Below are positions 17,217 to 26,073 of a stretch of 64,000 nt of DNA, one piece after another (positions within the stretch are counted from its first letter, which is position 1; every line of letters begins with the position of its first letter). The notes under the pieces are model-generated. The model made no database searches, was not told the origin of the DNA, and was given only the letters and a program-made list of their open reading frames with translations. The DNA is from Dehalococcoidia bacterium (GTDB lineage Bacteria; Chloroflexota; Dehalococcoidia; SpSt-223). The stretch is from contig BPIC01000003.1 in assembly GCA_026003895.1 (NCBI GenBank), positions 504,999 through 568,998 of the forward strand. The letters run 5' to 3'. The position numbers and the translations under genes were made by a program.

Positions 17217-18006
17217 ATTCGGCCTCCGATCCCCTGTCACCTGAGACACCGTGAGGGACGACCGCCTCCCTGGCCACGGCGGCGATGCCCGGATAGAGCA
17301 GGCGGACGGTCCCGACACCAAGCACGCCGCCGAGCGCCTGGAAGAGCACAAAGGCTGGCGCCGAGCTGGGACTGATGCCGGCGAACGTATCCGAGAGCGT
17401 GCGGGCGATCGTGACGGCCGGGTTGGCGAAGCTCGTCGAGGAGGTGAAGAAGTAGGCACCGGCGATGTAGGCGCCGACCGCGAACGGGGCCGCCGTGCTG
17501 CGGCCCGAGCGGACGACCCCGAACACCACCAGGATGAGGCCGAAGGTGGCGACCACTTCCCCCAACCACAGCCCCGCGCCTGTCCGCACCGTCGCTGCCA
17601 CCTGCACGGGCGGCAGGGCGAACATCAGGTTGGCGAGTACCGCGCCCGCGAGGGCGCCGACGACCTGCGCGATCGCATACACGACGGCTGTCGTGGCCCT
17701 GAGGCCGCCAAAGACCCGATCCGCCAGGGTCACGACCGGATTGAGATGGGCGCCGGAGACCGGCCCTACGGCAAGGATGATGGCGACCAGCGCGGCCGCC
17801 GTCGCTGCGGCGTTCTCCAGGAGCTGGAGTCCGACATCACCAGGGCTGAGCCGCTGGGCCGCGATGCCGGAGCCAATCACGGCCACCAGGAGCAGCGCCG
17901 TCCCGACGAATTCGGCCACCGCCTGGCGCAGGAGCGTCGCGGTGCTCAACCGCGAGCGTGCTGGGTGACCGAGAACCGGTCCATTCTCTCTTGCCGGCGC
18001 CCTCAT
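17191..18006 (-). CDS. MIP-family aquaglyceroporin, probable arsenite channel (AqpS-like)
   Basis: 271 residues from the ATG at 18006 (GGGAG upstream). Six hydrophobic helices with two pore loops: GAHLNPVVTL (first NPA box, here NPV) and SFANPAVTIART (second NPA). An uncharged second box and a following Arg are normal for MIP channels. In Sinorhizobium, AqpS in the ars operon lets arsenite made by ArsC leave the cell by downhill flow. That role is inferred here from the operon context and from the absence of an arsenite pump gene. Confidence 0.82.
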   Translation of the reverse strand: MRAPARENGPVLGHPARSRLSTATLLRQAVAEFVGTALLLVAVIGSGIAAQRLSPGDVGLQLLENAAATAAALVAIILAVGPVSGAHLNPVVTLADRVFGGLRATTAVVYAIAQVVGALAGAVLANLMFALPPVQVAATVRTGAGLWLGEVVATFGLILVVFGVVRSGRSTAAPFAVGAYIAGAYFFTSSTSFANPAVTIARTLSDTFAGISPSSAPAFVLFQALGGVLGVGTVRLLYPGIAAVAREAVVPHGVSGDRGSEAECASGDHRR

Positions 18007-18053
18007 GATCGCTCCCTCGTTTTCTGCCCTGTCGGCCAGCGGCATCTCGGAGG

Positions 18054-18536
18054 CTACCTCCGCTCAGTGGCGCGCAGGATGCAGACGAGGCACGCGGCCC
18101 GATGCAGCACGTACTCCGACACGCTGCCGAGCAGCGCCCGCTCCAGCGCCGATTTGCTGGCCGCGGCCATTACGATGGCGTCGGCCCCTCGCTCCTTCGC
18201 CAGACGCACGATCGCCTCACCGGGCCGGCCGCGCGCGACCAGCGTCGTGGCGGGAACGCCGTGTCGCCTCGCCAGGTCCGCCACCGCGCCAGTCGCCCGC
18301 TCACCTTCCTCGGCCAGGACGTCCGCGCCGCCGGTCAGGTAGAGGCCGGTCTGGCCGACGAGCTTCTCATCGACGACGAAGACCGCCAGGAGCGCCGCAC
18401 CGGCATGCTTCGCCAGGGCTACCGCATGCAGACTGGCCGGCCAGGATGCGGAGGACCCATCGGTCGGGTTGAGGACCAGGGAATACTTCGGCAGTACGCC
18501 CGGATCGGAGTCCGGCGTCGGCTGTCCGCCGGTCAT
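18054..18536 (-). CDS. Universal stress protein, UspA family
   Basis: 160 residues, ATG at 18536. A single Usp domain: beta strand YSLVLNPTDGS, helix-rich centre, and the nucleotide-binding signature near the C-terminus (ARGRPGEAIVRLAKERGADAIVM, then a serine loop SVSEYVLHRA). The canonical G-2x-G-9x-G(S/T) motif is only partly conserved (AAASKSALERALLGS). It lies between arsC and the aquaporin gene in the same orientation and is probably cotranscribed. Confidence 0.85.
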   Translation of the reverse strand: MTGGQPTPDSDPGVLPKYSLVLNPTDGSSASWPASLHAVALAKHAGAALLAVFVVDEKLVGQTGLYLTGGADVLAEEGERATGAVADLARRHGVPATTLVARGRPGEAIVRLAKERGADAIVMAAASKSALERALLGSVSEYVLHRAACLVCILRATERR

Positions 18537-18577
18537 TTCGCTTCACCTCCCTGGCGGCCGGTCATCCAGGACGGCGC

Positions 18578-19219
18578 CTATCGCGCGCTCAAGACGCCCA
18601 GTTCGGCCAGGAGCCGTTCGACGTGCGCGCGGATCGCGTCGCGGATCTCGCGCACCTTCTCGAGCGGCTGACCGGCCGGATCCTCGATCGACCAGTCCTC
18701 GTACTTCTTGAATGGATACAACCGGCAAGCATCGCCGCAGCCCATCGTGACCACCACGTCGGCCGCCCGCACCACCTCGTCGGCGAGCGGCTTGGGGAAC
18801 TCCTGCGAAAGGTCTACGCCCAACTCGCGCATCACTTCGACCGCGGCCGGGTCGATCTGCTTGGCCGGCGCCGACCCGGCCGAGTGGGCCTCGATCGCCC
18901 CGCCGCTCAGGTGCTGGGCCAGGGCGGCGGCTATCTGCGAGCGGGCGGCGTTCCGCACGCAGACGAACAGGATGTGCGGCCGGTCCACTGGCCGCAGGCC
19001 CTCCACCCCAGCCAGCGCCAGCAGCCGCTCGCGGGTGAAGCGGTACGCGAAGATCGGCAGGTATCGCTTGACGCGAGCGCCGGTTAGCCAGCCCACCGAC
19101 TCGCGGGCGCAGCGGTCGATGGTCTCCCGGCTGAACATGCCGCGGAACTCATCGGCAAGCCGCTCGACCTCCCGCCTCAGCAGGTCGTCGGTCTCAGGAT
19201 CGAGGGAGGCCTCCCCCAT
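18578..19219 (-). CDS. arsC: Arsenate reductase, LMW-PTPase fold with N-terminal three-helix domain
   Basis: 213 residues from the ATG at 19219; a GTG at 19276 would add 19 residues. Residues of about 5-65 form the helical N-terminal domain found in actinobacterial-type arsenate reductases (LLRREVERLADEFRGMFSRETI). The phosphatase-like domain follows, with P-loop CVRNAARS (C-x5-R), and an aspartate loop EDPAG. It reduces arsenate to arsenite, probably with mycothiol- or thioredoxin-type electrons. It is the third ArsC-type domain in the operon. Confidence 0.85.
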   Translation of the reverse strand: MGEASLDPETDDLLRREVERLADEFRGMFSRETIDRCARESVGWLTGARVKRYLPIFAYRFTRERLLALAGVEGLRPVDRPHILFVCVRNAARSQIAAALAQHLSGGAIEAHSAGSAPAKQIDPAAVEVMRELGVDLSQEFPKPLADEVVRAADVVVTMGCGDACRLYPFKKYEDWSIEDPAGQPLEKVREIRDAIRAHVERLLAELGVLSAR

Positions 19220-19247
19220 CTGAGCCTTGTCGTTCCCACCCAATGCC

Positions 19248-19694
19248 TTACCTCTGGTGGTCTTGTCGCGAGCCACTCGCGATCAGTTCGGTCTCGGTGC
19301 GCTCGCGGACGGCGTCACGCACCTGCCGATAGACGGCAAGCTGCTGATCTTCGCTGCCGGTTGCCTTCGACGGATCCGGGAACGACCAGTGCAGCCGCTC
19401 GCCGCCGCCGGGGAAGAGTGGACAGGCCTCGGCGGCCTGGTCGCACACGGTGATGACCCAATCGAACGGCTGGCCGAGGTACTCCTCGATGGTCTTGGAG
19501 CGCTGGCCCGAGATGTCGATCCCGACCTCCGCCATCGCGCGGATGGCCAGCGGGCGCACCTGAGTGGCCTCGGTGCCCGCGCTGTGGGCCTCGAAGCGAT
19601 CGCCGGCGAGGTGACGCAGCCAGCCCTCGGCCATCTGCGACCGCGCGGAGTTGTGGGTGCACACGAACAGAACGCGCTGTTTCTTGTTGGTCAT
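19248..19694 (-). CDS. arsC: Arsenate reductase ArsC, LMW-PTPase type
   Basis: 148 residues, ATG at 19694 overlapping the stop of the ArsR-ArsC gene (ATGA). P-loop CTHNSARS near the N-terminus, resolving-cysteine region [17 protein letters not shown] (two Cys separated as in thioredoxin-coupled ArsC) and the aspartate loop FPDPSKA. Length and layout fit S. aureus pI258-type ArsC. Cotranscribed with the fusion gene upstream and the second ArsC downstream. Confidence 0.9.
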   Translation of the reverse strand: MTNKKQRVLFVCTHNSARSQMAEGWLRHLAGDRFEAHSAGTEATQVRPLAIRAMAEVGIDISGQRSKTIEEYLGQPFDWVITVCDQAAEACPLFPGGGERLHWSFPDPSKATGSEDQQLAVYRQVRDAVRERTETELIASGSRQDHQR

Positions 19695-20524
19695 AGCTCC
19701 TCCCGGCCATCACGTGCTGCGGCGGGCGAGGCAATCCGGCGCAGGCGCTGCCCCGTAGCGGGGTGCGGCAGGCTCAGCAGGTAGCGGACGCGCGTCAGGA
19801 GCTCCCGGCGGACCTGCTCGAAGACACGCCGCTGCTCCTCTTCGTCCTGGACCGCCACCGGGTCGGGCAGGCTCCAGTGAATCCGCGTGGGATCACCCGG
19901 GAAGACCGGACAGGTCTCGCGGACCCGGTCGCAGACGGTGATCACGTAGTCGAAGTGCTGTCCGATAAACGCGTCCATGGCCTTTGACGCGTGGCGGCTC
20001 GGGTCCAGGCCCCACTCCTCCATCAGCTCGGCAGTGACGGGGTGGACGCCGGTCGGCTGCGAGCCGGCGCTGTAGACCTCGACCTGGTCGGCGCCGAGTT
20101 GCCGCAGGATAGCCTCGGCGAGCTGCGAGCGTGCGCTGTTGTGCGTGCACAGGAAGAGCACCCGCAGCGGCCGGCCGGGTTGGGTCGGGGCCGAAGACGC
20201 CTCCGGCTCGCACGCGATGCCGGGATGCAGCGTGCTGCCAGCCTGCGCGTACAGCGCGTGCAGCCGTTCCAGGTCGATGCTGTAATAGACATCGCGCGCA
20301 TCCCAACCGCCCCGGCGGTCTCGAAGGAGCCCCAGGGAGCGCAGCTGCTTGAGGTGGTAGGACACGGCGTTCTGGGGCGCTTGGAGACGCTCCACGATTT
20401 CCCCTGCTCGCAGGTCGGTCAGCGCCAGCAGCCGAACGATCGCGAGTCGGGTCTCGTCGGCGAGCGCCCTGAAGAACGCTGCGACATCGGACGTGGGGAA
20501 CGCCACCGCATGGATTGCCACCAT
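19691..20524 (-). CDS. ArsR-ArsC fusion: arsenic-responsive repressor joined to arsenate reductase
   Basis: 277 residues from the ATG at 20524, which has GGGG 7 bp upstream; a GTG at 20542 lacks a ribosome site. Residues of about 10-95 are an ArsR-type winged helix ([17 protein letters not shown], then [17 protein letters not shown]). Residues of about 125-255 are a full ArsC domain with P-loop CTHNSARS, Cys pair [17 protein letters not shown] and loop LPDPVA. It probably represses its own operon and reduces arsenate. The metal-site cysteines of classical ArsR (CVC) are not visible in the recognition helix region, so sensing may differ. Confidence 0.88.
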   Translation of the reverse strand: MVAIHAVAFPTSDVAAFFRALADETRLAIVRLLALTDLRAGEIVERLQAPQNAVSYHLKQLRSLGLLRDRRGGWDARDVYYSIDLERLHALYAQAGSTLHPGIACEPEASSAPTQPGRPLRVLFLCTHNSARSQLAEAILRQLGADQVEVYSAGSQPTGVHPVTAELMEEWGLDPSRHASKAMDAFIGQHFDYVITVCDRVRETCPVFPGDPTRIHWSLPDPVAVQDEEEQRRVFEQVRRELLTRVRYLLSLPHPATGQRLRRIASPAAARDGREEL

Positions 20525-20543
20525 GCCACTACCCCGGATCACT

Positions 20544-20572
20544 TCAAAGAAAGTTGAATCAATTCCATTTGA
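20544..20572. promoter_or_regulatory. 29-bp dyad, probable ArsR operator
   Basis: A symmetric site centred at 20558: TTGAATCAA in the middle, TCAAA at 20544-20548 and TTTGA at 20568-20572, with 10 of 14 arm positions matching. It is AT-rich in GC-rich surroundings and ends 20 bp before the ArsR-ArsC start, where an ArsR-family repressor site is expected. Confidence 0.7.
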
Positions 20573-20870
20573 TATTACTCCCGCGAGCGGATGCCGTCAA
20601 GCCTCTGGGGAGTGCCGTGGAAGGGCCCACCGCCGAGGGCGGAACCGCCTCCCGAGCAGGGGCACGCAGGTGGCATCGGTCTGTGGAGGCCCGTCTTGTG
20701 GCGATGGCGGTGTGGGCCGACCTTCCACGTGCCCGGTGACACGTGCTGAGGATCACACAAGCATCGCGCAGTTCATTGCGCGATCACTGCCCGATGGATG
20801 CATGCTCGGCGCCACGGAGCGCCCGATGTGGCAGGACCAGAGGCGTTCGCGCCCCACCCGCAGTCGCGCA
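20573..20870. other. Noncoding spacer between ars promoter and PRTRC-island terminator
   Basis: About 300 bp with no convincing gene. The only structure seen is an 8-bp stem hairpin, ATCGCGCA at 20763-20770 and TGCGCGAT at 20777-20784. It lies between two blocks of different origin. Confidence 0.5.
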
Positions 20871-20934
20871 GGGCAAACAAAAAGGCCGGCTCATACAGGG
20901 AGGGGAAAGATCCCCGCTCCCGATGAGCCGGCCT
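20871..20934 (-). terminator. Rho-independent terminator of the PRTRC-island operon
   Basis: On the minus strand a 12-bp perfect stem (AGGCCGGCTCAT with ATGAGCCGGCCT; arms 20923-20934 and 20883-20894) is followed by a T-rich tract (TTTTTGTTTG). A smaller G/C hairpin lies in the loop. It is 19 bp past the stop of the SNF2 helicase gene. Confidence 0.9.
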
Positions 20935-20952
20935 CGTGCTTCGGTTCCCGGG

Positions 20953-23235
20953 CTAAGAGCTGAACAGGGCTAATTGCCCTTCGGGGGTCGGCCTCGACCG
21001 TCGCTTCCGAGGTCGGAGCAGCTGGGCCAGCTCCGCGAAGGTCACGACCTTGCCGACCGGCGGCGCGTTCGCCGAAGGCGACAGCGCTCGGTCGGTGGCG
21101 AACAGCGGCAGGTCGTCCAGCGGCCCGGGCTCCACGGGCGCCGAGCGCACCGGGAACGGCGTCGGCTCCCGCGGCATCTCGGCCTCCTCGTTCCAGTCGC
21201 CCTCCACCAGCAGCTCGTCCGCCTCGTCCTCGCTCCGGCGGGCCTCGGCGAACAACGCTTCGAGGGAGTGCGCCCGGCCGTCACTACCTTCGCCCGGCTC
21301 CGCGAGCCGCCGCGCCAACGCCAGGTAGACGTCGCCCCCGTCGCCGTCCAGTGCGGCCAGTCCGTCCTCGGGCAGCTCGCCCTCGACCATCAGCGAGGCG
21401 CGCGTCTTGGCCGCCACCAGCGCCAGCGCCTCGGCCTGGAGCGTGCCGGCGTAGGTCAGGAACGTGACCTCGACCGGGTGGCGCTGCCCGATCCGCCAGG
21501 ATCGGCGGCTGGCCTGGCGCAGGACGTAGACCGAGTAGTCGACCTCGGCCCAGACGACGCTGGGAAAGTCCACCAGGTCCAACCCGGTCTGCACCAGGCG
21601 CGGATTCGTGACGAGGATGTCCAGCCCCTCGCGCACGCGGGCGGCGACCCAGTCCTCGCGGCGTTCGGCCGGGACCGTGTCCGCCTTGAGCACGGCCACC
21701 CGGAAGCCGGCCCGCTCAAGCACCGACCGCAGCCGCGGCGTGATGTCCCGCAGATTGGTGTGGGTCGCGTAGACCAGCACGCGTCTCCCGCGCCCGCGCT
21801 CCCGCCGTACGAGATCGACCAGCGCCCGCTCCTTCGGGTACAGCCGGTCCTCCGGCAGCGCCGGCGCGTGGGCGAGCACCTCGTTCGAGCGCGGGTCGAG
21901 GACCGTCTCTTCGCGCGTGCAGGCATCGGGATACGCGAGCAACGCCTGGAGGTAAGTGCCGAGCAGGCGCTTGGAGCCGGCCCGGAGCGCCTGCTGCACC
22001 GCGGACCGCAGGTCGGTCGCGAGCTGACGGTAGCAATGCGCCTGGGATGGCTCGTCGGGTTCGGCCGCTTCGTCGAGCGGGACCAGCAGCACCTGCTCCT
22101 TGTACGTGGGCAGGTGTTTCGCCACGTCCCGCAGCCGCAGGAAGACGGTGTTGCCGACGAGGTGGAACAGGATCGGCGGGGTGACGCCCGGCTTCTCGAC
22201 CACGCGCGTCAGGTAGGTGCGCCGCTTGGACTGGCGCCCGTCGTCGGCGCGCGCGTCCGGGTCCCGCTTGGTGATGCGCGCCAGGTAGCCGTAGCGCGCG
22301 ACCCACTTCGCCTCGTCGCCGTGGGCGAACTCCGCCCGGATGGCGGGGCTGAAGCGGTACAGGAGGTGGAAGAGGGTGGACGCGTAGCCGCCCAGCAGCG
22401 TGCCGGTCAGCACGAGCGTCTTCCCGCACGCCTCGGCCAGCGCCGCCCCGGCCAGCCCCTGCGCGGTGCCCTTCCCCTTAAGTTCATGCACCTCGTCCAC
22501 GATGAGCAGGTCGAAGTGGCCGCGCATGCGCCGCAGCAGGTAGTCGGCGAGGGGGACCCGACGGGGACCCGTCCGGTCGGCCTCCCAGAGCGCGCCGCCG
22601 CACGCGTCGCAGCGCCGCTTCTTCCGCTCCAGGTCGGCCCACGCGAGCGGCACGCCCTCGTCGTCGACGATCGGCGCGAAGCAGGACGGGCAGCAGTGGA
22701 GGCGGGCGACGGCGCCAGTCTCGTCGCGCACCGCCGCCCCGCCCGGGCCGCGCGCGAGCCGGGTGACCGCGGCCGGCCGCCAGCGATAGCCCAGCTTCGC
22801 CTGCTCGCGGGAGCAGATCACGAACTCGACCGAGCCGCCCAGGCGGCGCGCCCGCTCGAGGTCCCGGAGCGTGCGGACGATCGCGATGCGGGCGCCCGGC
22901 ACGGTGCGCTCGATCTCCCGTCGCCACTTGCGGACCAGATGCGGCGGGCAGAGCAGGAACACGCGCCGGCACCCGGCGAGGTACGCCGCGGCCGCCGCGC
23001 AGTACGACTTCCCGCAGCCCATCTCCCCGACGACGATCGTCCCCGCCTGGCGCTGGAGCGAGAGCGCCGTCGCTCGGATCGCATCGGCCTGGGCGCCGAG
23101 CGGCCGCCTGAGCAGACGGCGGAGGTCGAAGCCGCACGCGCGGCGCGTCTCGGCGTCGTAGAGCGGCGGGTAGGTCCGCACCACGGCGTCGGTGATCGCG
23201 TCGCGGTAGCTATCGAGAAAATCTGCGAGTCTCAC
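20953..23235 (-). CDS. SNF2-family DEAD/DEAH helicase of the PRTRC island
   Basis: 760 residues from the GTG at 23235, which overlaps the methyltransferase stop (GTGA). Walker A-like GEMGCGKSYCAA (near residue 63), a C4 zinc insertion (CCPSCF...RCDACGG), motif II DEVHELKGKG, motif III LTGTLLGG, and helicase C motifs NPRLVQTGLDL and ASRRSWRIGQRHPVEV (motif VI) typical of SNF2 translocases. An acidic, low-complexity C-terminus ends in QLALFSS. It is probably a DNA translocase acting with the adjacent DNA methyltransferase. Last gene before the terminator. Confidence 0.82.
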   Translation of the reverse strand: MRLADFLDSYRDAITDAVVRTYPPLYDAETRRACGFDLRRLLRRPLGAQADAIRATALSLQRQAGTIVVGEMGCGKSYCAAAAAYLAGCRRVFLLCPPHLVRKWRREIERTVPGARIAIVRTLRDLERARRLGGSVEFVICSREQAKLGYRWRPAAVTRLARGPGGAAVRDETGAVARLHCCPSCFAPIVDDEGVPLAWADLERKKRRCDACGGALWEADRTGPRRVPLADYLLRRMRGHFDLLIVDEVHELKGKGTAQGLAGAALAEACGKTLVLTGTLLGGYASTLFHLLYRFSPAIRAEFAHGDEAKWVARYGYLARITKRDPDARADDGRQSKRRTYLTRVVEKPGVTPPILFHLVGNTVFLRLRDVAKHLPTYKEQVLLVPLDEAAEPDEPSQAHCYRQLATDLRSAVQQALRAGSKRLLGTYLQALLAYPDACTREETVLDPRSNEVLAHAPALPEDRLYPKERALVDLVRRERGRGRRVLVYATHTNLRDITPRLRSVLERAGFRVAVLKADTVPAERREDWVAARVREGLDILVTNPRLVQTGLDLVDFPSVVWAEVDYSVYVLRQASRRSWRIGQRHPVEVTFLTYAGTLQAEALALVAAKTRASLMVEGELPEDGLAALDGDGGDVYLALARRLAEPGEGSDGRAHSLEALFAEARRSEDEADELLVEGDWNEEAEMPREPTPFPVRSAPVEPGPLDDLPLFATDRALSPSANAPPVGKVVTFAELAQLLRPRKRRSRPTPEGQLALFSS

Positions 23236-24296
23236 GCCGCCCTGGCCTCCGGGTCCGGCTCGGCCGCCGCCGCGCCGCCCTGCTCGACCACCTCCACCGC
23301 GCCCGAGTCGAGGTCGAGGACGGCGACGGAGGTGCGCAGCACCTCGCACTGCACCTCGGTGTGCTCGTCGTCGCTCTCCATCCGGACGAGCTCCTTGCGC
23401 GTGCGGCCCTTCACCAGCACGCGCCGCTCGCCCTGGTGCAGCGCCACATTGTTGAGCAGCCCCGCCGCGATCAGCAGGGCGAGGTGGCCGCGCCGGAGCG
23501 GCATCAGCGGCCGCACCGGCCGCTCGTCGGGGGGCCAGAGCTGCTCGGCGAAGGCCGGCTGCGCCCAGACCCCCCGCCGCCGCGCCTCCCGCGCGGCCAG
23601 GTGCGGGTCGAAGGCCAGCGGCGCGAAGAGGATCTCGCCGCGCGCCAGCGCCGGCACCACGACCGCCGCGTCGTCCGGCTCGTCGGGGAGCGGCGGGAGA
23701 TCGGCCGCGCTCCACGCCTCGAGCCGCGCCTGGGTCTCGGCGTCGGGGGTGGCCTGCCCCTTCTTCTTCGCGAGCAGCGCGATCTGGCGGAAGGCGCCGA
23801 ACTCGGGGTCGGGGAAGCGGTACGCCCGGAAGTCGGTGTAGTGGGCCGCCAGGTAGCGGGCCGAGACGGCGAGGCGCGCCTGGGGGATCAGGAACTCCAG
23901 CACCCCGCCGGGGCAGAGGGCCCGCGAGAGGCTGGTCAGGAAGGCGTGCTCGAGGCGGCGCTTCTCGTCGTCCGCGTCGTAAGGCGGGTTGAGCCAGAGC
24001 AGCGAGAAGGCGCCGTTGGCCAGGCGGACCGAGAAGGCGCTGGTGGCCAGCAGGTGGTCGAGGCGGGCGCGGCACTGGCCCGCTCGCTCCTCATTGATCT
24101 CGATCCCGTAGCTCTCGCCGCCGAGCGCGCGGGCCATCGTCGCCGCCGGCTCGCCGGTGCCGGCGCAGGGGTCGAGCACGCGGACCACCCGCCTGGCACC
24201 GGCGGCCGTGGCGGTCAGCTGGCGGCAGAGCGCCGCGACCACGCGGGGCGGCGTGGGGAAGAAGAGTCCCTCGGCGACCGCTTCAAGCCGTGCCAT
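23232..24296 (-). CDS. N6-adenine-type DNA methyltransferase
   Basis: 354 residues from the ATG at 24296. SAM-binding motif I VLDPCAGTGEPA and catalytic motif IV LNPPYD identify an amino-methyltransferase; the N-terminus FFPTPPRVVAALC is typical of plasmid/island enzymes paired with SNF2 helicases (DUF6094-like). No specificity domain was recognised. It overlaps the LAGLIDADG gene upstream by 14 bp and the helicase downstream by 4 bp, so methylation and translocation are probably one functional unit. Confidence 0.8.
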   Translation of the reverse strand: MARLEAVAEGLFFPTPPRVVAALCRQLTATAAGARRVVRVLDPCAGTGEPAATMARALGGESYGIEINEERAGQCRARLDHLLATSAFSVRLANGAFSLLWLNPPYDADDEKRRLEHAFLTSLSRALCPGGVLEFLIPQARLAVSARYLAAHYTDFRAYRFPDPEFGAFRQIALLAKKKGQATPDAETQARLEAWSAADLPPLPDEPDDAAVVVPALARGEILFAPLAFDPHLAAREARRRGVWAQPAFAEQLWPPDERPVRPLMPLRRGHLALLIAAGLLNNVALHQGERRVLVKGRTRKELVRMESDDEHTEVQCEVLRTSVAVLDLDSGAVEVVEQGGAAAAEPDPEARAA

Positions 24297-24909
24297 AGAG
24301 CTTCCTCCACTTCCTTTCCAGCCGGTAGCCATTGTCGGAATACATCCAGTCGCGGATGCGCCGGCTGAGGAGAACGCCATACAGCAGGTAGAACTCGTCC
24401 GGTCGGTTCGATCGGCGGTTCGGCACACGGCTGCCCAGTCCGTGCCGCTCGAAATCGGCCGCCAGCCCCTCCAAGAATGCTCTCGACCTGCTGTAGAAGA
24501 TCACGCGTGGTTTACCTCTGGTGTGAAAGCTCACGCTCCCATCACCGTCGAAGTAGCCTCGAACGAACGGCGCCAGATAGGGGCCCGGAACCTCAGGGAA
24601 CCGCATCGTGCCGCTGTGTCGCCCTGGTTCTAGGCCGAGTTCGGCCAGGCGGTGGACCACCCCCACGCCGCTGATGCGGATCGCCCAGGTATGGCTGAAC
24701 CGGACCAGCCGCACGTGGCTGCAGCCTATCAGTTCCCGGAGACCGAGCAGGAAGCCCTGGTCGGCACTGCCGAGTTCGAGCCGGTATGTCCTATACGCTC
24801 GGTCTACGGCCACGTGCCCATCGGCGAACGCGTAGCCGAGCACGTAGGCCATCGGCGGCGACCACTCGTCGAAGAACCCCGCGACCGCCTGGCTCGCGAG
24901 GCGACTCAT
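24283..24909 (-). CDS. LAGLIDADG homing endonuclease, free-standing
   Basis: 208 residues, ATG at 24909 overlapping the previous stop (ATGA). Two LAGLIDADG motifs: YVLGYAFADGHV (residues of about 21-32) and FVRGYFDGDGSVS (about 122-134), each with the metal-binding Asp, so it is a pseudo-dimeric single-chain enzyme. No intein or intron boundaries are visible; the flanking genes are complete and read through by overlaps. It either spreads this locus or has been domesticated within the operon. Confidence 0.85.
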   Translation of the reverse strand: MSRLASQAVAGFFDEWSPPMAYVLGYAFADGHVAVDRAYRTYRLELGSADQGFLLGLRELIGCSHVRLVRFSHTWAIRISGVGVVHRLAELGLEPGRHSGTMRFPEVPGPYLAPFVRGYFDGDGSVSFHTRGKPRVIFYSRSRAFLEGLAADFERHGLGSRVPNRRSNRPDEFYLLYGVLLSRRIRDWMYSDNGYRLERKWRKLYGTA

Positions 24910-25214
24910 CGCTTGTTGACCCCCGCGCTGACGCGCTCCAGGGCGGCCGGCCGCCACTGGATGCCCGTGGCGCGGAGAGTCCGGCTGCGGCGCAGCCAGG
25001 CGTTGGCCTCGCGGTAGTCGGCGACATAGGCCCCCACCCTGGAGCCATAGTCGAACGTCGCGACCACGAGCGCGGGGCGCGGGTGCAGCTCCGGCCGTGC
25101 CGGGTCGTAAGCGTAGGAGCCGTCCAGGTCCACGATGCGGGCGGACCGGGCGCTCAGCCAGCGGAACGACCGGAGCGCGATGGCGGTACTCGGTCCATGA
25201 GAGAGTCTGGGCAT
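24906..25214 (-). CDS. Hypothetical protein, 102 residues
   Basis: The ATG at 25214 has a perfect AAAGGAGG 6 bp upstream. The sequence has Tyr/Asp-rich strands (VDLDGSYAYDP, VVATFDYGSRVGAYV) and a C-terminal basic helix (NAWLRRSRTL). No family recognised. Its stop overlaps the homing endonuclease start, suggesting coupled translation. Confidence 0.55.
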   Translation of the reverse strand: MPRLSHGPSTAIALRSFRWLSARSARIVDLDGSYAYDPARPELHPRPALVVATFDYGSRVGAYVADYREANAWLRRSRTLRATGIQWRPAALERVSAGVNKR

Positions 25215-25378
25215 CAGTGCCTCCTTTCGGTGTGACAGTGCGCGGGCGCCGGCCGCCGACCGTCTCGAGGTCCGGCCGAGCGCCCCGGCGGCGGGCAGTC
25301 GTCGGGGTCGGGTTGTGGTCCTCGTCGTAGAAGCCGCACCACGCACGGCATCGGCCTGGACGGCGCGACGCGGCGTGG

Positions 25379-26005
25379 CTAGCCCGCCGGACCAGTCGGG
25401 GTCGCGGCGCTGCCACCGTCGAGACGCAGCACGCCGGCGCGCACGGCAGCCGAGACGTCGGCCACCAGCGCGTCGGGGTCCGGGCTGCACCGATAGGCGG
25501 CGATCCCCTCGGCCTCGAGGGCGACGGCCTCGCCCGCCCGGAGGGCGCGCTCCCACAGCCAGGTGCACCAGCCCGCGTGGAGCGGCAGGTCCACCCGGCG
25601 GTCGAGGAAGCGGAAGTGGAGCAGCGGTGCCTCCTCGCCCGTGCGCGGCAGAAGGAGGAAGTCGTCGCGCACGGCGGTGTGGCGGGCGGCCTCGGGCAGC
25701 AGCGCGAGTTGGTGGCCGCCCGCGGCCGGCAGACTGGCCGTGAAGGAGCGCCAGGCGCGCGGGCCTTCCGGCGCGAGGGCGCAGAAGTGGACCTGGCCCA
25801 GCGCCTCGCGACTCAGCGTGGCGAGCTCGCCTTTCACCAGCCGCGCCCAGAGCGCCTTCAGCGCCTGCTGCGATCCGAGCAGCGAGAGGAACCAGAGCCG
25901 CATCCGGCGGGCGGCCAGGTCGGGGTCCGGCTCCCAGGCGAAGGCGTCGACCGTCGCGCTGAAGCCGCCGGCCTGGAGGACCGAGAGGGCCTTACTCTCA
26001 GGCAT
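25379..26005 (-). CDS. Hypothetical protein of the PRTRC island, 208 residues
   Basis: ATG at 26005. No motif recognised. An N-terminal helical part (LWFLSLLGSQQALKALWARL) is followed by an alpha/beta region (FCALAPEGPRAWRSFTASLP, VDLPLHAGWCTWLWERAL). It lies after ThiF, separated by a GC-rich hairpin, in the same orientation as the whole island. It could be an accessory PRTRC protein; evidence is positional only. Confidence 0.6.
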   Translation of the reverse strand: MPESKALSVLQAGGFSATVDAFAWEPDPDLAARRMRLWFLSLLGSQQALKALWARLVKGELATLSREALGQVHFCALAPEGPRAWRSFTASLPAAGGHQLALLPEAARHTAVRDDFLLLPRTGEEAPLLHFRFLDRRVDLPLHAGWCTWLWERALRAGEAVALEAEGIAAYRCSPDPDALVADVSAAVRAGVLRLDGGSAATPTGPAG

Positions 26006-26073
26006 GCCGGGGCTCCTCGCGAGCGTATGAGAGCGGTCTGAACGGGTTGGGCATAGAGCACCTCCACTACAGA

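Noticed and set aside
20974..23841. A 955-codon plus-strand open frame opposite the SNF2 helicase and methyltransferase genes
   Set aside because: It is antisense to two genes with clear motifs and is an artefact of high GC; composition is Arg/Gly/His-rich with no family resemblance.
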